This document shows positions 10,858 to 19,054 of a stretch of DNA of 34,983 bases, in pieces. The stretch is from an uncultured Chitinophagaceae bacterium. Lineage in GTDB: Bacteria; Bacteroidota; Bacteroidia; Chitinophagales; Chitinophagaceae. The position numbers and the translations under genes were made by a program. The stretch lies in NCBI GenBank assembly GCA_937958995.1, contig CALGAP010000003.1, forward strand, positions 1 to 34,983, given 5' to 3'. The notes under the pieces were generated by a model that worked only from the letters and a program-made list of their open reading frames with translations, searched no databases and was not told the DNA's origin. The first letter of the stretch is position 1, and each line of letters starts with the position of its first letter.

Positions 10858-11370
10858 TCAGTTGGAAAAGCGAAAGCCCAAATCTACGCCCAGCTTATAG
10901 ACTGGAAGAATGTTTATCGGTGCTAAGTCGGTAAGAAAATGATATCGGGTATAAATGAACAATATGGCAACCACCGCTGCAACCGGAGTCAGCCATTGCG
11001 GGGCGGCGGGGTCCAGGATGAGTACGAGGTGGCTAATTTGAGGATAGAAGAGTAGAACCGGGGATACGCAGGTGAATCCAACGACTACTGCCAGTATCAC
11101 CAGCCAGAGCCAGTTCCCCTTTGCTTTGAATGCAATAAGCAGGCCTTTTAAAAAATAAACAAACATATAAATGGCGTAAGCAAACAAGGCAATTAATCCG
11201 ATCCGCACCAGGTGGCTGTCCTTAGTGGTCAGGAGCGCGTCGGTGAGAGCGTAAGCGGTTAAGATCATGGGCAAGTAGATGAAGGCGTTGAGCGCTAGTT
11301 TCAGGGGTATCCGGATTGCTCTCAGCGAACCATCAAAGATTAGTTGTTGGTCGTTGATATAACAGGGCAT
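10858..11370 (-). CDS. Small integral membrane protein, unknown function
   Basis: The 170-residue product has about four hydrophobic segments: roughly residues 22-45 (LALNAFIYLPMILTAYALTD), 54-78 (IGLIALFAYAIYMFVYFLKG), 85-110 (WLWLVILAVVVGFTCVSPVL) and 126-141 (LTPVAAVVAILFIYTR). The N-terminal 20 residues and the C-terminal tail are soluble. No catalytic motif or known family is recognised. It lies 140 bp downstream of the broken outer-membrane protein gene on the same strand and may once have shared its transcript. The ATG at 11368-11370 is the natural start. Confidence 0.65.
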   Translation of the reverse strand: MPCYINDQQLIFDGSLRAIRIPLKLALNAFIYLPMILTAYALTDALLTTKDSHLVRIGLIALFAYAIYMFVYFLKGLLIAFKAKGNWLWLVILAVVVGFTCVSPVLLFYPQISHLVLILDPAAPQWLTPVAAVVAILFIYTRYHFLTDLAPINILPVYKLGVDLGFRFSN

Positions 11371-11510
11371 GGTGGGCGATTTTAGAAGTATGAAATTAGC
11401 AATTTATTCGGTTATTGGATACCGAAAGTGAGAATTTCAGGCAGATTTCTAATTTGTATGACTGCTATTCTGTAAAGCACCACCAGACCGTTGCCAGGTT
11501 GGCTATGATT

Positions 11511-12724
11511 TTAAAAACGGTAGGCTAAGGCGATAGTATAGTGGATTGGTTGATCATACCAACTGCTGCAATCGATCGACGGCGTCTGGTGTACCGTGAG
11601 GCTTGCTTCCCAATTTTGGTGAATTAGTATGGATATATGCCCGCTTACGGTCATTGCTACCCAAGGAAAGCGCTCCTTGTATCCTGCGGTTGTTTGGGAA
11701 TGGGTGATTGGTTTTTCGGAAAGGTGTACCGGGGTTTTAAATCCACCGCCTACATGGGCCTGGAATGCTTGGCTGGTGAATAGGGGCAGACGTAATTGAA
11801 TCGCCGGCACAAGTTGATGCTGTTTTACCCTGCAAAAAGGCCAGGCCTTTTCATCCATGCCATAGCTTACCTGGGCCAGGACCAACTCCAGTCTGAGCAA
11901 TGATTGCCCTCCCTTTTTGAGTGCCCGATCGTATAGTCGAATCCGCCTGTCCAGCCAGCCGATGTGCCTGTGCCGGTGTGAATTGAAAATTTGGGGTTGG
12001 CCCTTAATACTGTGGGGCCGCCCGCTATCCCGGTGAAAAATGTCCATTTTTTGCGTGGCGCTTTGGCGGGCATTTCGTACAGCACGTCACCGGTGGTGAG
12101 GTTAAGGGCTTTGACGATGGGACAGAGGAAGGCGGCGTCGTAACTGGCTTCGTGAATGGCTGCCGCAATAACGGGATCATTGGCGCCATTACTGTTGAGT
12201 TCGGCGAGGGTTGCCCGGAAGGTGTTTTGAATGGCAATCTTCCCGCCGCTCTTGGAGGAGACTTTATATTCCAAGGGTATGATGGCTCCGGAAGTGTCGC
12301 GCAGGAAATAATGTGCCTTGTTGGGATCCCTCCATTCGAGCAGATCATATCTTGTTCCCATTACAAGGTATTTGAGCCAGACAGTCTTTCTTTCGCCACC
12401 ACTCGCATGTTCGGGCAAGATCCAGTCATAGGCAAGTTCATAGTCCACCGACCGCTGGTCTATCCAAGCATCGGCGCGCAGATAGCGCTCGCCGGCGGCT
12501 TCAAAGTAGCAAATGTCGGCAACCTCGTAGGATGAAAATTGCCGACCGCTGCTGCGGAATAACAACGATTGAGGGGTGCAGCTCCAGTTCCTGGACCGGA
12601 TTTCTCCATACAGGGTATCTCCATTGTTTAACACAATCAGGCCCATCTTGATGGCGTCTTGCGGAAAGCTGAGGCGGGGCAGACAGGCCCATAGGGATAA
12701 TAGTAGTATTGGCAGTGGCTTCAT
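11511..12724 (-). pseudogene. Outer-membrane beta-barrel protein gene with a frameshift
   Basis: The N-terminal part (12724 down to about 11920) encodes a signal peptide (MKPLPILLLSLWACLPRLSF), then a domain opening MGLIVLNNGDTLYGEIRSRN, which resembles Bacteroidota proteins that precede a barrel, then GTSAGWTGGFDYTIG, the start of a barrel. In that frame the protein runs into unrelated sequence and stops at 11867. A second frame, one base different, continues the barrel with LLRLELVLAQVSYGMDEKAW and ends IHYTIALAYRF, the terminal aromatic typical of outer-membrane barrels, at 11511. The switch falls at CCCTCCCTTTTT (11908-11919 on the plus strand). Joined, the product would be about 400 residues. 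Whether this is mutation or sequencing error cannot be told here. Confidence 0.7.
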
Positions 12725-13566
12725 AACTGATCTTTACTGGTCAAGGCGGGCTGCCTGGTGCATTAGCTTTGGCTTTTTTCGGGTAATGAACCGGGCTGCC
12801 GTCGTTCGGCTTGTGAATCGTTGGCTTTCCTTATGAAAACTGGAATTCCCGCTTTTACTACTAGCCTTTGTTGAGAAAAAAATTCTCAGCCAGCCCTGTT
12901 AACTGCTCCATATTTTAGGAAGTCAACTGATTAGAGGTAACAAAGAGTTTAGGTCTGCTTGACCCGACTACCCGGATGCAATGAACTTTATCGAGGATGC
13001 TTCTGAGTTATCATGCCCAACCGACATCCAGTTTTGATTTATATCATTGTCTTAACCTGCAGGTATTCTAGTTCGATAGTTTGTTTGCCTATACACTGGG
13101 GCGTTAACTCTACAGAGGGTCAGTCCTTTTTTCATAAACATTATATCACGTCTAACTGCAGCCGATAATGAAGGCGGAATCCTAACAGCTATTTTTTCAT
13201 TGTAAAAGCAAAGTTTTATTTGCTGCTACGTGTATCCATATAGGTGTCATTTGGCAGGTTAGTATTATTGAAGGAAATTTGTTTCCGTTAAGGTTTCAAT
13301 TAACTTTTCAATCTCTCTGTTTCGTTAACCGGTGAGGTGCAACCTTGCCTGGCGGTTCTGATTATCTGCTCCTTCAATTTGATCCGTACGTCTCCCAATT
13401 CCCGGTTACCCGATGTAATCAACCTTATCCATTATGCGTCCATGTATCTTGTTTAGGCGGGCACAATGCAAATTGTTTATTTGCTGCCCTTGTCAGTGCA
13501 ATAGTCCTCCTCCGGCTGGATGGGAGCGACCCTGAATAACTGATTTGTGAGACTTAATCTTATCTT
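12725..13566. other. Gene-free region of about 840 bp
   Basis: This lies between the divergent outer-membrane protein gene and the AraC-type regulator. I see no convincing gene on either strand; the plus-strand frame at 13345-13539 is short, cysteine-rich and unlike a protein. It should contain promoters for both flanking genes, but no clear TTTG/TAnnTTTG pair was found. Confidence 0.5.
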
Positions 13567-13914
13567 ATGACCGAATATGAAATCCAGCAGATACATGAGG
13601 CGGCAAAATTATTGACCAGAGATCTGCGGGCGACAATGACAGTTTCCGAGTTGGCTCAAAAGGTACGCCTCCCGGTTCGAAAATTGCAGGAGGGCTTCCG
13701 GAAAGAGTTTAATAAAACGGTTTACAATTACCTGCTGGAAGAACGAATGATAAAAGCGAAAGAAATGTTGCTCGCACATCGACCAGTAAAGTATGTTGCC
13801 CGAAAAGTGGGCTATGTTGGCGCGAATGCGGAAACGAATTTTATCAAAGCCTTTCACAAGCGATTCCAGGTTACCCCGATGCAATGGACCAGGCAGCAAA
13901 AGAAAGTAGTATGA
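13567..13914 (+). CDS. Short AraC-family HTH regulator (DNA-binding domain only)
   Basis: The 115-residue protein is almost entirely an AraC/XylS C-terminal domain with two helix-turn-helix units: MTVSELAQKVRLPVRKLQEG near residues 24-43 and a second centred on KYVARKVGYVGANAETNFIK near 75-94, followed by the family signature AFHKRFQVTPMQW near 95-107. It has no N-terminal sensor or oligomerisation domain, although most AraC regulators are 250-300 residues. It may be a natural short form, known in Chitinophaga-like genomes, or the surviving half of a longer gene. No inducer or target can be read from the sequence; the upstream region is gene-free. Confidence 0.85.
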   Translation: MTEYEIQQIHEAAKLLTRDLRATMTVSELAQKVRLPVRKLQEGFRKEFNKTVYNYLLEERMIKAKEMLLAHRPVKYVARKVGYVGANAETNFIKAFHKRFQVTPMQWTRQQKKVV

Positions 13915-14515
13915 ATAATATGGAGTATATTCCATACCGTTATGAAAGTAAATATTTGCACGGATTGGAATATTGTTTGTCCTGATTGGAATATTTTTCT
14001 GGTTTATCTTGCTGCTGTTATAGCAACTCCCCAGTGTTCTAAGCCGTAGCCCTGATGCAAAACAACCCCCTGCAAAGTTTTTTGAAATTTTTTGAGATTT
14101 TTTTTATGAAATGACTGGTTCAGGTGTTTTAATAAAGTGACCCAATCAAGTTCATTTAGGAGCTGGTTCAAGATGCGGAACCTTGTTGGATACTCATTGC
14201 AGGCCAATAGGCTATTTTCACTTTCTGAAAAGGGGAATCACCCCAGCCTGCCGTTGCTCCAATTAATTTGGCTTCTGCTCTTGCCAGCGCCTGGATGAAT
14301 GTGTTACTGTTGACCTTGTCCTACCCGCCGAAAATACTTCTTGAGGTTCTTAAGGAACTTGTCATTGGATTGCTTATACCCCGGAAATTTTCCGGGATAA
14401 CCGATCCACTTTTCTTCCAAGGGTTTGCCAAAGTATTACCTTTCTTGAAGGCAGACCACTGCGTGTGGGATAATGTAAAGTGGGATGACAGCATTTTCCC
14501 CTCAAACTCGTTCAT
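13915..14515. other. 600-bp region with possible minus-strand coding remnants
   Basis: No intact gene is supported. On the minus strand, 14004-14225 is open after a stop and reads with normal composition (FRILNQLLNELDWVTLLKHL, then a lysine-rich segment and GYGLEHWGVAITAAR). Another minus frame at 14321-14542 reads MLSSHFTLSHTQWSAFKKGN. They may be pieces of one decayed gene. A perfect palindrome with 8-bp arms, CCCGGAAATTTTCCGGG, lies near 14380. The plus strand has T-runs at 14078-14105. Confidence 0.35.
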
Positions 14516-15040
14516 ATGACGCGAATGGAACGCCAGGTGCACGATTTTTTTGAGCGCTATGGTGACATCATAGACGTGTCCGATGACCTGCAGGTTATCT
14601 GGCTTAATGGCGATAGTGTGCTCGTAGCAGCTTCTTATCCGGGCGAAGTTGCAGGGGAAGGTTGCCGCCTGACATTGTCTTTTGAGAGTGAGGATTATGC
14701 TGGCTTTATTAAGGCGTTTGCGATTGGTGGTGATGTGAAGCGGGCTATTTATCGGATTACGGTGGCTGATCTGGTGAGATTATTTGAGGCAGGAAAGGGA
14801 TCAATTGTTTGCTCGGTTGATGAAGAATATATGTTATTGTGGTTCCAGAAGAATGGTGGTGACGGGATGCAGGTTACGGATAATTTTAATGCGATTCATG
14901 AAATTGACTATGTGATTCAGGAACCGGGAGGTTTTATAAAGTATACGCAACAGTATTATAATATTGGGAGGGGCGTTGGGGATACTTTACAATATATGGG
15001 CCGTTTAACTGAGAAGGATAGATACATTTTTATAAATTAA
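14516..15040 (+). CDS. Hypothetical acidic cytosolic protein
   Basis: The 174-residue product has no signal peptide or membrane segment and is acidic. It alternates predicted strands and helices (DDLQVIWLNGDSVLVAASYP; CRLTLSFESEDYAGFIKAF; MLLWFQKNGGDGMQVTDNF). I recognise no family; the size and composition would fit a small immunity-like or nucleotide-binding-free accessory protein, but nothing proves it. Two start codons are possible, 14516 or 14525 (MTRMER...). It ends 19 bp before the MauE-like gene and probably shares its transcript, although a functional link is not shown. Confidence 0.6.
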   Translation: MTRMERQVHDFFERYGDIIDVSDDLQVIWLNGDSVLVAASYPGEVAGEGCRLTLSFESEDYAGFIKAFAIGGDVKRAIYRITVADLVRLFEAGKGSIVCSVDEEYMLLWFQKNGGDGMQVTDNFNAIHEIDYVIQEPGGFIKYTQQYYNIGRGVGDTLQYMGRLTEKDRYIFIN

Positions 15041-15059
15041 CCGTATCAATGCATACAAC

Positions 15060-15539
15060 ATGGAAATGCGGGCTTTATCCCAGTTTATTAGTAGTCGGCG
15101 AAGCTTCTTGATTGAAGCGATTGCGTCATTATTTATTTTGTTGTTTGTGTATGCCGCCTTGAGTAAACTCTACGAAATTGACTCCTTTCAAGCTGTATTA
15201 AAAAAGTCGCCGCTTATTGGTGACAGAAATGTTTTGGTTGCGTGGACTATACCAAATGTGGAAATCGTAGTTGCGTTATTGCTGTTACTCCCTCACACCC
15301 GTTTAATGGGTCTCTATGGGTCCTTAGGTTTGATGAGCCTATTTACGCTTTACCTCGGATATATGCTCGCCTTTAGTCGGGATTTGCCATGTTCTTGTGG
15401 TGGTGTGATTAGCAGCATGACTTGGACACAGCACTTAATATTTAATATTTTCTTTACGCTACTTGCCTGGGCAGGAATTTGGCTTTATCGTAAAAGGTCA
15501 TGGAAAGCCAAGGAAGAGTCGCAGCCAGTATATGCATAA
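15060..15539 (+). CDS. MauE/DoxX-like membrane protein with a CSC motif
   Basis: The 159-residue protein has four transmembrane segments, about residues 18-36, 60-78, 82-105 and 123-142, in the layout of MauE/DoxX-type redox membrane proteins. After the third segment it carries DLPCSCGGVISSMTWTQHL, with a cysteine pair (CSC) as in Bacteroidota MauE-like proteins. MauE is required for maturation of the disulfide-rich small subunit of methylamine dehydrogenase, so a role in disulfide chemistry outside the membrane is a reasonable inference. There are no other mau genes here. Immediately downstream are three exported peptides that each carry a conserved cysteine pair and are natural candidate substrates. 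Confidence 0.75.
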   Translation: MEMRALSQFISSRRSFLIEAIASLFILLFVYAALSKLYEIDSFQAVLKKSPLIGDRNVLVAWTIPNVEIVVALLLLLPHTRLMGLYGSLGLMSLFTLYLGYMLAFSRDLPCSCGGVISSMTWTQHLIFNIFFTLLAWAGIWLYRKRSWKAKEESQPVYA

Positions 15540-15581
15540 GGTAATTTTGGTAGCGATTAATTAACCTGAAATTGTTAAATC

Positions 15582-15941
15582 ATGAAAAGGCATCTAATGT
15601 CAATTGCGGCTATTGTCATAGCCGTGGCAGGATCTGCATTCTCTTTCGAAAACAAAAGAAAGTTGCACCCAAATTTGGGGAACGTACCTTTCGTCTACGA
15701 GACCTTTACTTATGAGGAACCTTGGGAGTTTCTGGGCGGAGATCCTTTCGATCCAGCAAACTATGAGCGTGGATTTTGGCAACCTGGCTGCATGGGTATA
15801 GGAACAATATGTTCTATTATCGCCAGAGAAGATTTGTTCAACCCTGGTCATCCTTATCTATCCCCAGTATTGCAATTCGAAATTCTGTGTGCACTGGAAG
15901 TGTTTACTGAAACTAATCACGTAAAGCTGAAGTTTGACTAG
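15582..15941 (+). CDS. DUF6520-like exported peptide with C-x6-C, copy 1
   Basis: This 119-residue protein begins with a signal peptide (MKRHLMSIAAIVIAVAGSAF SF boundary near residue 22). The mature part is about 95 residues, with DPFDPANYERGF followed by PGCMGIGTICSIIARED, in which two cysteines are six residues apart. The same order, an aromatic-rich segment, DP.DP..Y, then PGC-x6-C-x-I-x-A, recurs in the next two genes. An additional cysteine (ILCALE) lies near the C-terminus and is absent from the other two copies. It is the most divergent copy and lacks the shared upstream leader. Function is unknown; the family is recognised from memory as DUF6520-like. Confidence 0.75.
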   Translation: MKRHLMSIAAIVIAVAGSAFSFENKRKLHPNLGNVPFVYETFTYEEPWEFLGGDPFDPANYERGFWQPGCMGIGTICSIIAREDLFNPGHPYLSPVLQFEILCALEVFTETNHVKLKFD

Positions 15942-15992
15942 TCAAGTATTTGATGTACATCAAGTCATCTGCGCAGTAGCCACCGCAGATAA

Positions 15993-16023
15993 AAGGGGAA
16001 GCCGAAAACCTGTAAGAGTAGGC
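15993..16023 (+). promoter_or_regulatory. Shared leader element, copy A
   Basis: A 19-nt core AAGGGGAAGCCGAAAACCT is followed by GTAAGAGTAGGC. The same core and AGAGTAGGC tail recur upstream of the next peptide gene (16438-16469) with a 1-nt length difference. It lies 31 bp before the start codon of copy 2. It is not a riboswitch I recognise. Confidence 0.6.
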
Positions 16024-16054
16024 GCGATTTGTTAATTTACTAAACTATTATTGT

Positions 16055-16411
16055 ATGAAAAATTTTAGAATCAGCCTTGCTGCTTTTGCACTCTTATTCG
16101 CAATGATAGCAGCTACTGCTTTCAGAACTGCGAAAAATGATCAACAGACTTCATTAACAAAGGTTTGGTTTTCATTCAAGACCAACGCAACTGATCCATT
16201 GGACCCTATCAGTTACTTTAATACCGAGTCCACCAGCCAACCAGGATGCCCCTCAACCGGTGCGATGTGTGCAATATTGGCAGAACCTCAGGCTGGGGAT
16301 TCGCAACTACCCGAAATAGAAGGCGATCCGGCTCTTAAGAGCCACATTCAAGCTGTAGTTGCAGATAATTTTGAATCAGAACTTGCAGATGTAAAGGTAA
16401 GAGCTGACTAG
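16055..16411 (+). CDS. DUF6520-like exported peptide with C-x6-C, copy 2
   Basis: The 118-residue protein starts MKNFRISLAAFALLFAMIAA and the signal peptide should be cut near TAF-R at residue 23. The mature peptide contains DPLDPISYFNTES and then PGCPSTGAMCAILAE, the same C-x6-C pair as its neighbours, and no other cysteine. The C-terminal 40 residues are acidic and probably helical. Copies 2 and 3 have near-identical N-termini (MKNF..SL), so they arose by a recent duplication. The gene is preceded, 31 bp upstream of the ATG, by a leader sequence shared with copy 3. Confidence 0.75.
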   Translation: MKNFRISLAAFALLFAMIAATAFRTAKNDQQTSLTKVWFSFKTNATDPLDPISYFNTESTSQPGCPSTGAMCAILAEPQAGDSQLPEIEGDPALKSHIQAVVADNFESELADVKVRAD

Positions 16412-16437
16412 GAATTATTTAATTAGACTTGATCAAC

Positions 16438-16469
16438 AAGGGGAAGCCGAAAACCTAAAAAGAGTAGGC
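16438..16469 (+). promoter_or_regulatory. Shared leader element, copy B
   Basis: The same 19-nt core AAGGGGAAGCCGAAAACCT is followed by AAAAAGAGTAGGC, ending 28 bp before the start codon of copy 3. The flanking intergenic DNA is unrelated to that of copy A, so the element stands out as conserved. It could be an RNA regulatory site, a protein-binding site or the footprint of gene duplication. Confidence 0.6.
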
Positions 16470-16497
16470 ACAAGCATTCATTTTCAAAATTAAAATT

Positions 16498-16827
16498 ATG
16501 AAAAACTTTAAGTCAAGCCTGTCCATCCTGGCGCTACTTGTTGGCATAGTGACTTCATTTGCGTTCAGAAGCAATACCACAACTAAGAACTTTGTTTATC
16601 AGCTTAACAATACAGATGTTATAGATTCAATGAACCCGGATAATTATACAATAGCAACGCCTGGCACATGTCCTGGAGATGAGAGAATTTGTTATATTAT
16701 TGCCGAGGAAGATCCTGAAAATCTCGGACATCCAATTATCGATGGAACTTTGGCAGGTCTAATCGAGGATGCATTGAGAGATCAAGAAGACAAAGCTGGA
16801 GTAGTTTTCCTGCGCGCTGTTCAATAA
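16498..16827 (+). CDS. DUF6520-like exported peptide with C-x6-C, copy 3
   Basis: The 109-residue protein starts MKNFKSSLSILALLVGIVTS with signal cleavage expected near FAF-R at residue 22. The mature part has SMNPDNYTIATPG, then TCPGDERICYIIAEEDPENL, again a cysteine pair six residues apart and the only cysteines in the protein. The HPIIDGTLAGLIEDAL segment matches the position of GHPYLSPVLQFEIL in copy 1. It is the last gene of the plus-strand group; a long inverted repeat (16891-16948) lies 63 bp downstream. The shared leader ends 28 bp before its ATG. Confidence 0.75.
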   Translation: MKNFKSSLSILALLVGIVTSFAFRSNTTTKNFVYQLNNTDVIDSMNPDNYTIATPGTCPGDERICYIIAEEDPENLGHPIIDGTLAGLIEDALRDQEDKAGVVFLRAVQ

Positions 16828-16890
16828 AGTGCTAATTAAGGCGGTTGGGTGTAAACTGTGCGGGCCCAAACTACGATTGACAAAACCAGA

Positions 16891-16948
16891 TAAATTTTTC
16901 CCCTGACCCCTCCATTTTTAGGTATGAGGGGATCAGGGGGAAAATTTA
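16891..16948. terminator. Long inverted repeat, probable transcription end between convergent units
   Basis: TAAATTTTTCCCCTGACCCC (continuing TC) and GAGGGGATCAGGGGG (continuing AAAATTTA) form an almost perfect stem of about 22 bp with a 13-nt loop. It lies between the peptide genes (plus) and the broken transposase (minus), whose TAA is inside the right arm. There is no T-run outside the stem, so terminator function is likely but not certain. Confidence 0.5.
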
Positions 16949-17558
16949 AGTTGTAAGCAGTTTCTCGCGCAGCACTTCGTACGGCATTTTCCCTTCTGAG
17001 CTGCATTGGGTCGGTGTCAATTGTAGAGTTTCTTCCATTCGCTCAACCTATTTGCAATATCTATGTCATCCCTGTATTCAATTAGCTGATGGTCCGTAAG
17101 GGATGCCCTTTCTACTTTCCCGCTTAGGTGAGGGCTGACTATCTTGATTTAGACATTCCGGATTCCAGGGTCATCGCAATGCAAGTGAAATAATGTCTGG
17201 GACTCATGGCACTATCGGTATGAATGGTGTGGATCCGAAATGGAAATCTAGTGACCACATAGTCGAGAGGCCATACCGTTTGAGAACGCCATACTCTCCT
17301 TCCGGCGAGACTTTCATATCGTGATAGCGCTTCAGGCACCACGATATACGCGCCTGACCAATGTGGTAAGTTGTTCTTAAGTATAGACTTTTCCCTTCTG
17401 ACTCTTTTGCTACCCTGATCTTTGGGTATTGAGGGCAAGGCTTGCTGTTGGTAATAAGTTTCCCAGGATATACCGAAATCCCTCCAGATCTTCGAAATAT
17501 TACCAGTTTCTTTGCCATATTTGATAACACTCAGTTTCTTCGAATTTCCGTGTGGCAA
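16946..17558 (-). mobile_element. Decayed IS481-type transposase remnant
   Basis: Minus-strand fragments in several frames match the order of an IS481-family transposase. First comes an HTH part (TGNISKIWRDFGISWETYYQ), then in another frame NSKPCPQYPKIRVAKE and TTYHIGQARISWCLKRYHDM, then YVVTRFPFRIHTIHTD from the integrase core, and last GKVERASLTD, LIEYRDDIDIANRLSEWKKL and KMPYEVLREKLLTT with a TAA at 16946-16948. The reading frame changes several times, an internal stop interrupts LYN*HRP, and much of the catalytic core between KRYGL and DYVVTRF is missing. It is clearly inactive. Confidence 0.8.
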
Positions 17559-17561
17559 TGT

Positions 17562-17608
17562 TTGACAGCATATAAGTGATTCTTAACTTACAAGTTAAGA
17601 ACTGTCAA
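17562..17608. repeat. Nested inverted repeat next to the IS481 remnant
   Basis: The inner stem TTCTTAACTT / AAGTTAAGAA (17580-17589 and 17592-17601) is a perfect 10-bp inverted repeat with a 2-nt centre. An outer pair TTGACAG / CTGTCAA (17562-17568 and 17602-17608) surrounds it, with an 11-nt bulge on the left. It lies just outside the transposase 5' end and may be an IS end or an operator. Confidence 0.6.
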
Positions 17609-17674
17609 TCTAAGACGGGATTTTCATAAGTAAGCAATATTTTTCACCCAACCATTTATTTTGAATAAATTCTA

Positions 17675-19042
17675 TTAATTCAGCTGAGTAGTTCTGATAT
17701 CTACTTTATCTGAAATTATCAAAAAGCTGAGTTCTTCTTCACCTATAATCAAATCCAAATCATATTGATTGAGCTCGGATTTTAATTCTTCAATATCTTC
17801 TAATTCCTTGCTAAACTCAATGTCAATTTTGCTTGGATATCCGGTTTTATCTACAATAATAACATCTTCATTCATGTTTTTAACACGAGAAATCATTGCG
17901 CTTAAAGCGTCTCTAAAGCTGGCATTTTGAAACATTAGTGTTTTTCCGTTGTTTCTTTGGATGTATCTTTTATTTTGGCCTCCGTTCGTTTTGAGTTTGT
18001 CATTTGTAGAGGTTCTTATCAATTGATAACATTTTATTTTTCTTTTTTCAATATATCCACAACAGCCATACTTTCTTCCTAGGAAATTGTTAACGTCTCG
18101 TTGCATGTATGTAAATTTGTTAGCTGATTCATTGATAGGCAATATAAGCTCGTAGCAAAATAGGTGATTTTGCATCCAAGTTCCTCTTACTTCCTGACTT
18201 ACATATTCAATTGAATATTTGGATGAATCGGTGACATTGAGCACTATTGGTCTCAACTTACCCCTTAATACTTTTCCCCAATCATTTAAATTTGTCTTAA
18301 AGGCATCATGATAATATTGTATCGCTGATCTGTTTACATACGAATCTCTTATTGTTTGAGTCTCTGGGTCAACAATTTCGCGGTGGGAATCTGTCCCATA
18401 TGGCGAACCTATCTGATCCGAAAATGGGTAAAAAGCGGATAATGACCGAACAAAGTACTTTTCGGTAGCGCCAAACAATTTATAAAGGGGAGTTTTCCCG
18501 TCATAGCGATTATTCCCTTTAATATAAGAGACGACTCTTCCTGACATTGATTCATCTATAGTGTGTTCTGCAAAATTTTCCTTTATGCCCTGCATTAGTA
18601 CTTTTCCGACCGTATCAATAAGAACTTTATAGCCTAAGTATGTATGTGGGAACATTTTATGCAATACAGTATCGCCTACAACTGACGACAGGTTTGGAAG
18701 TTTTCCTTTCATGGATTCATTTGAGAATACACGAGAAATGTCTTTCTCGGAATTATCTGTTACCAAGATGACTTTTAGTTTTCCCTCAAAGGACTCTTGC
18801 AGATCTTTCATCTTAGGGAATTCTGCTATACAAGGCGCACAATAGATGCTCCAAAAGTCTAATAACAAATTAGTGCCCTTAAACTGTAATACCGGTTCTC
18901 CGAGTTGTAGTGTCAAGTAATTGTAAAAGCTTTCCGGAACTGTATCGCCGACATTCAGTCCAACTTTATAATGCTGCGCTTTAGATATTGTAGAGAAATA
19001 AAATAAAATTGCAACTAATTGTATAAGAATTTTGAGTTTCAT
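17675..19042 (-). CDS. TlpA-like thioredoxin-fold protein with a DUF3738-like C-terminus
   Basis: The 455-residue protein has a signal peptide (first 22 residues, ending SKA-QHY). A TlpA/AhpC-type thioredoxin domain spans about residues 30-175, with the active site FWSIYCAPCIAEFPKM (CAPC near residue 68) and the usual cis-Pro region replaced by LIDTVGKVL further on. The middle is an uncharacterised domain. The last 95 residues (FQNASFRDALSAMISRV, VIIVDKTGYPSKIDIEF, LDLIIGEEELSFLIISD) resemble DUF3738 proteins. It is the third gene after susC and susD, 12 bp from susD, so it is part of that operon. A reductase or isomerase acting in the periplasm on imported or surface material is the likely role. 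Confidence 0.8.
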   Translation of the reverse strand: MKLKILIQLVAILFYFSTISKAQHYKVGLNVGDTVPESFYNYLTLQLGEPVLQFKGTNLLLDFWSIYCAPCIAEFPKMKDLQESFEGKLKVILVTDNSEKDISRVFSNESMKGKLPNLSSVVGDTVLHKMFPHTYLGYKVLIDTVGKVLMQGIKENFAEHTIDESMSGRVVSYIKGNNRYDGKTPLYKLFGATEKYFVRSLSAFYPFSDQIGSPYGTDSHREIVDPETQTIRDSYVNRSAIQYYHDAFKTNLNDWGKVLRGKLRPIVLNVTDSSKYSIEYVSQEVRGTWMQNHLFCYELILPINESANKFTYMQRDVNNFLGRKYGCCGYIEKRKIKCYQLIRTSTNDKLKTNGGQNKRYIQRNNGKTLMFQNASFRDALSAMISRVKNMNEDVIIVDKTGYPSKIDIEFSKELEDIEELKSELNQYDLDLIIGEEELSFLIISDKVDIRTTQLN

Positions 19043-19054
19043 GTGCGGGTTAAT

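Noticed and set aside
12152..12535. 127-codon plus-strand frame
   Set aside because: It lies opposite the outer-membrane protein gene, whose minus-strand frame has a signal peptide and domain features; this is its shadow.
13345..13539. 64-codon plus-strand frame before the AraC-type gene
   Set aside because: Considered as a lost N-terminal domain of the regulator, but its composition and lack of similarity to AraC sensor domains do not support this.
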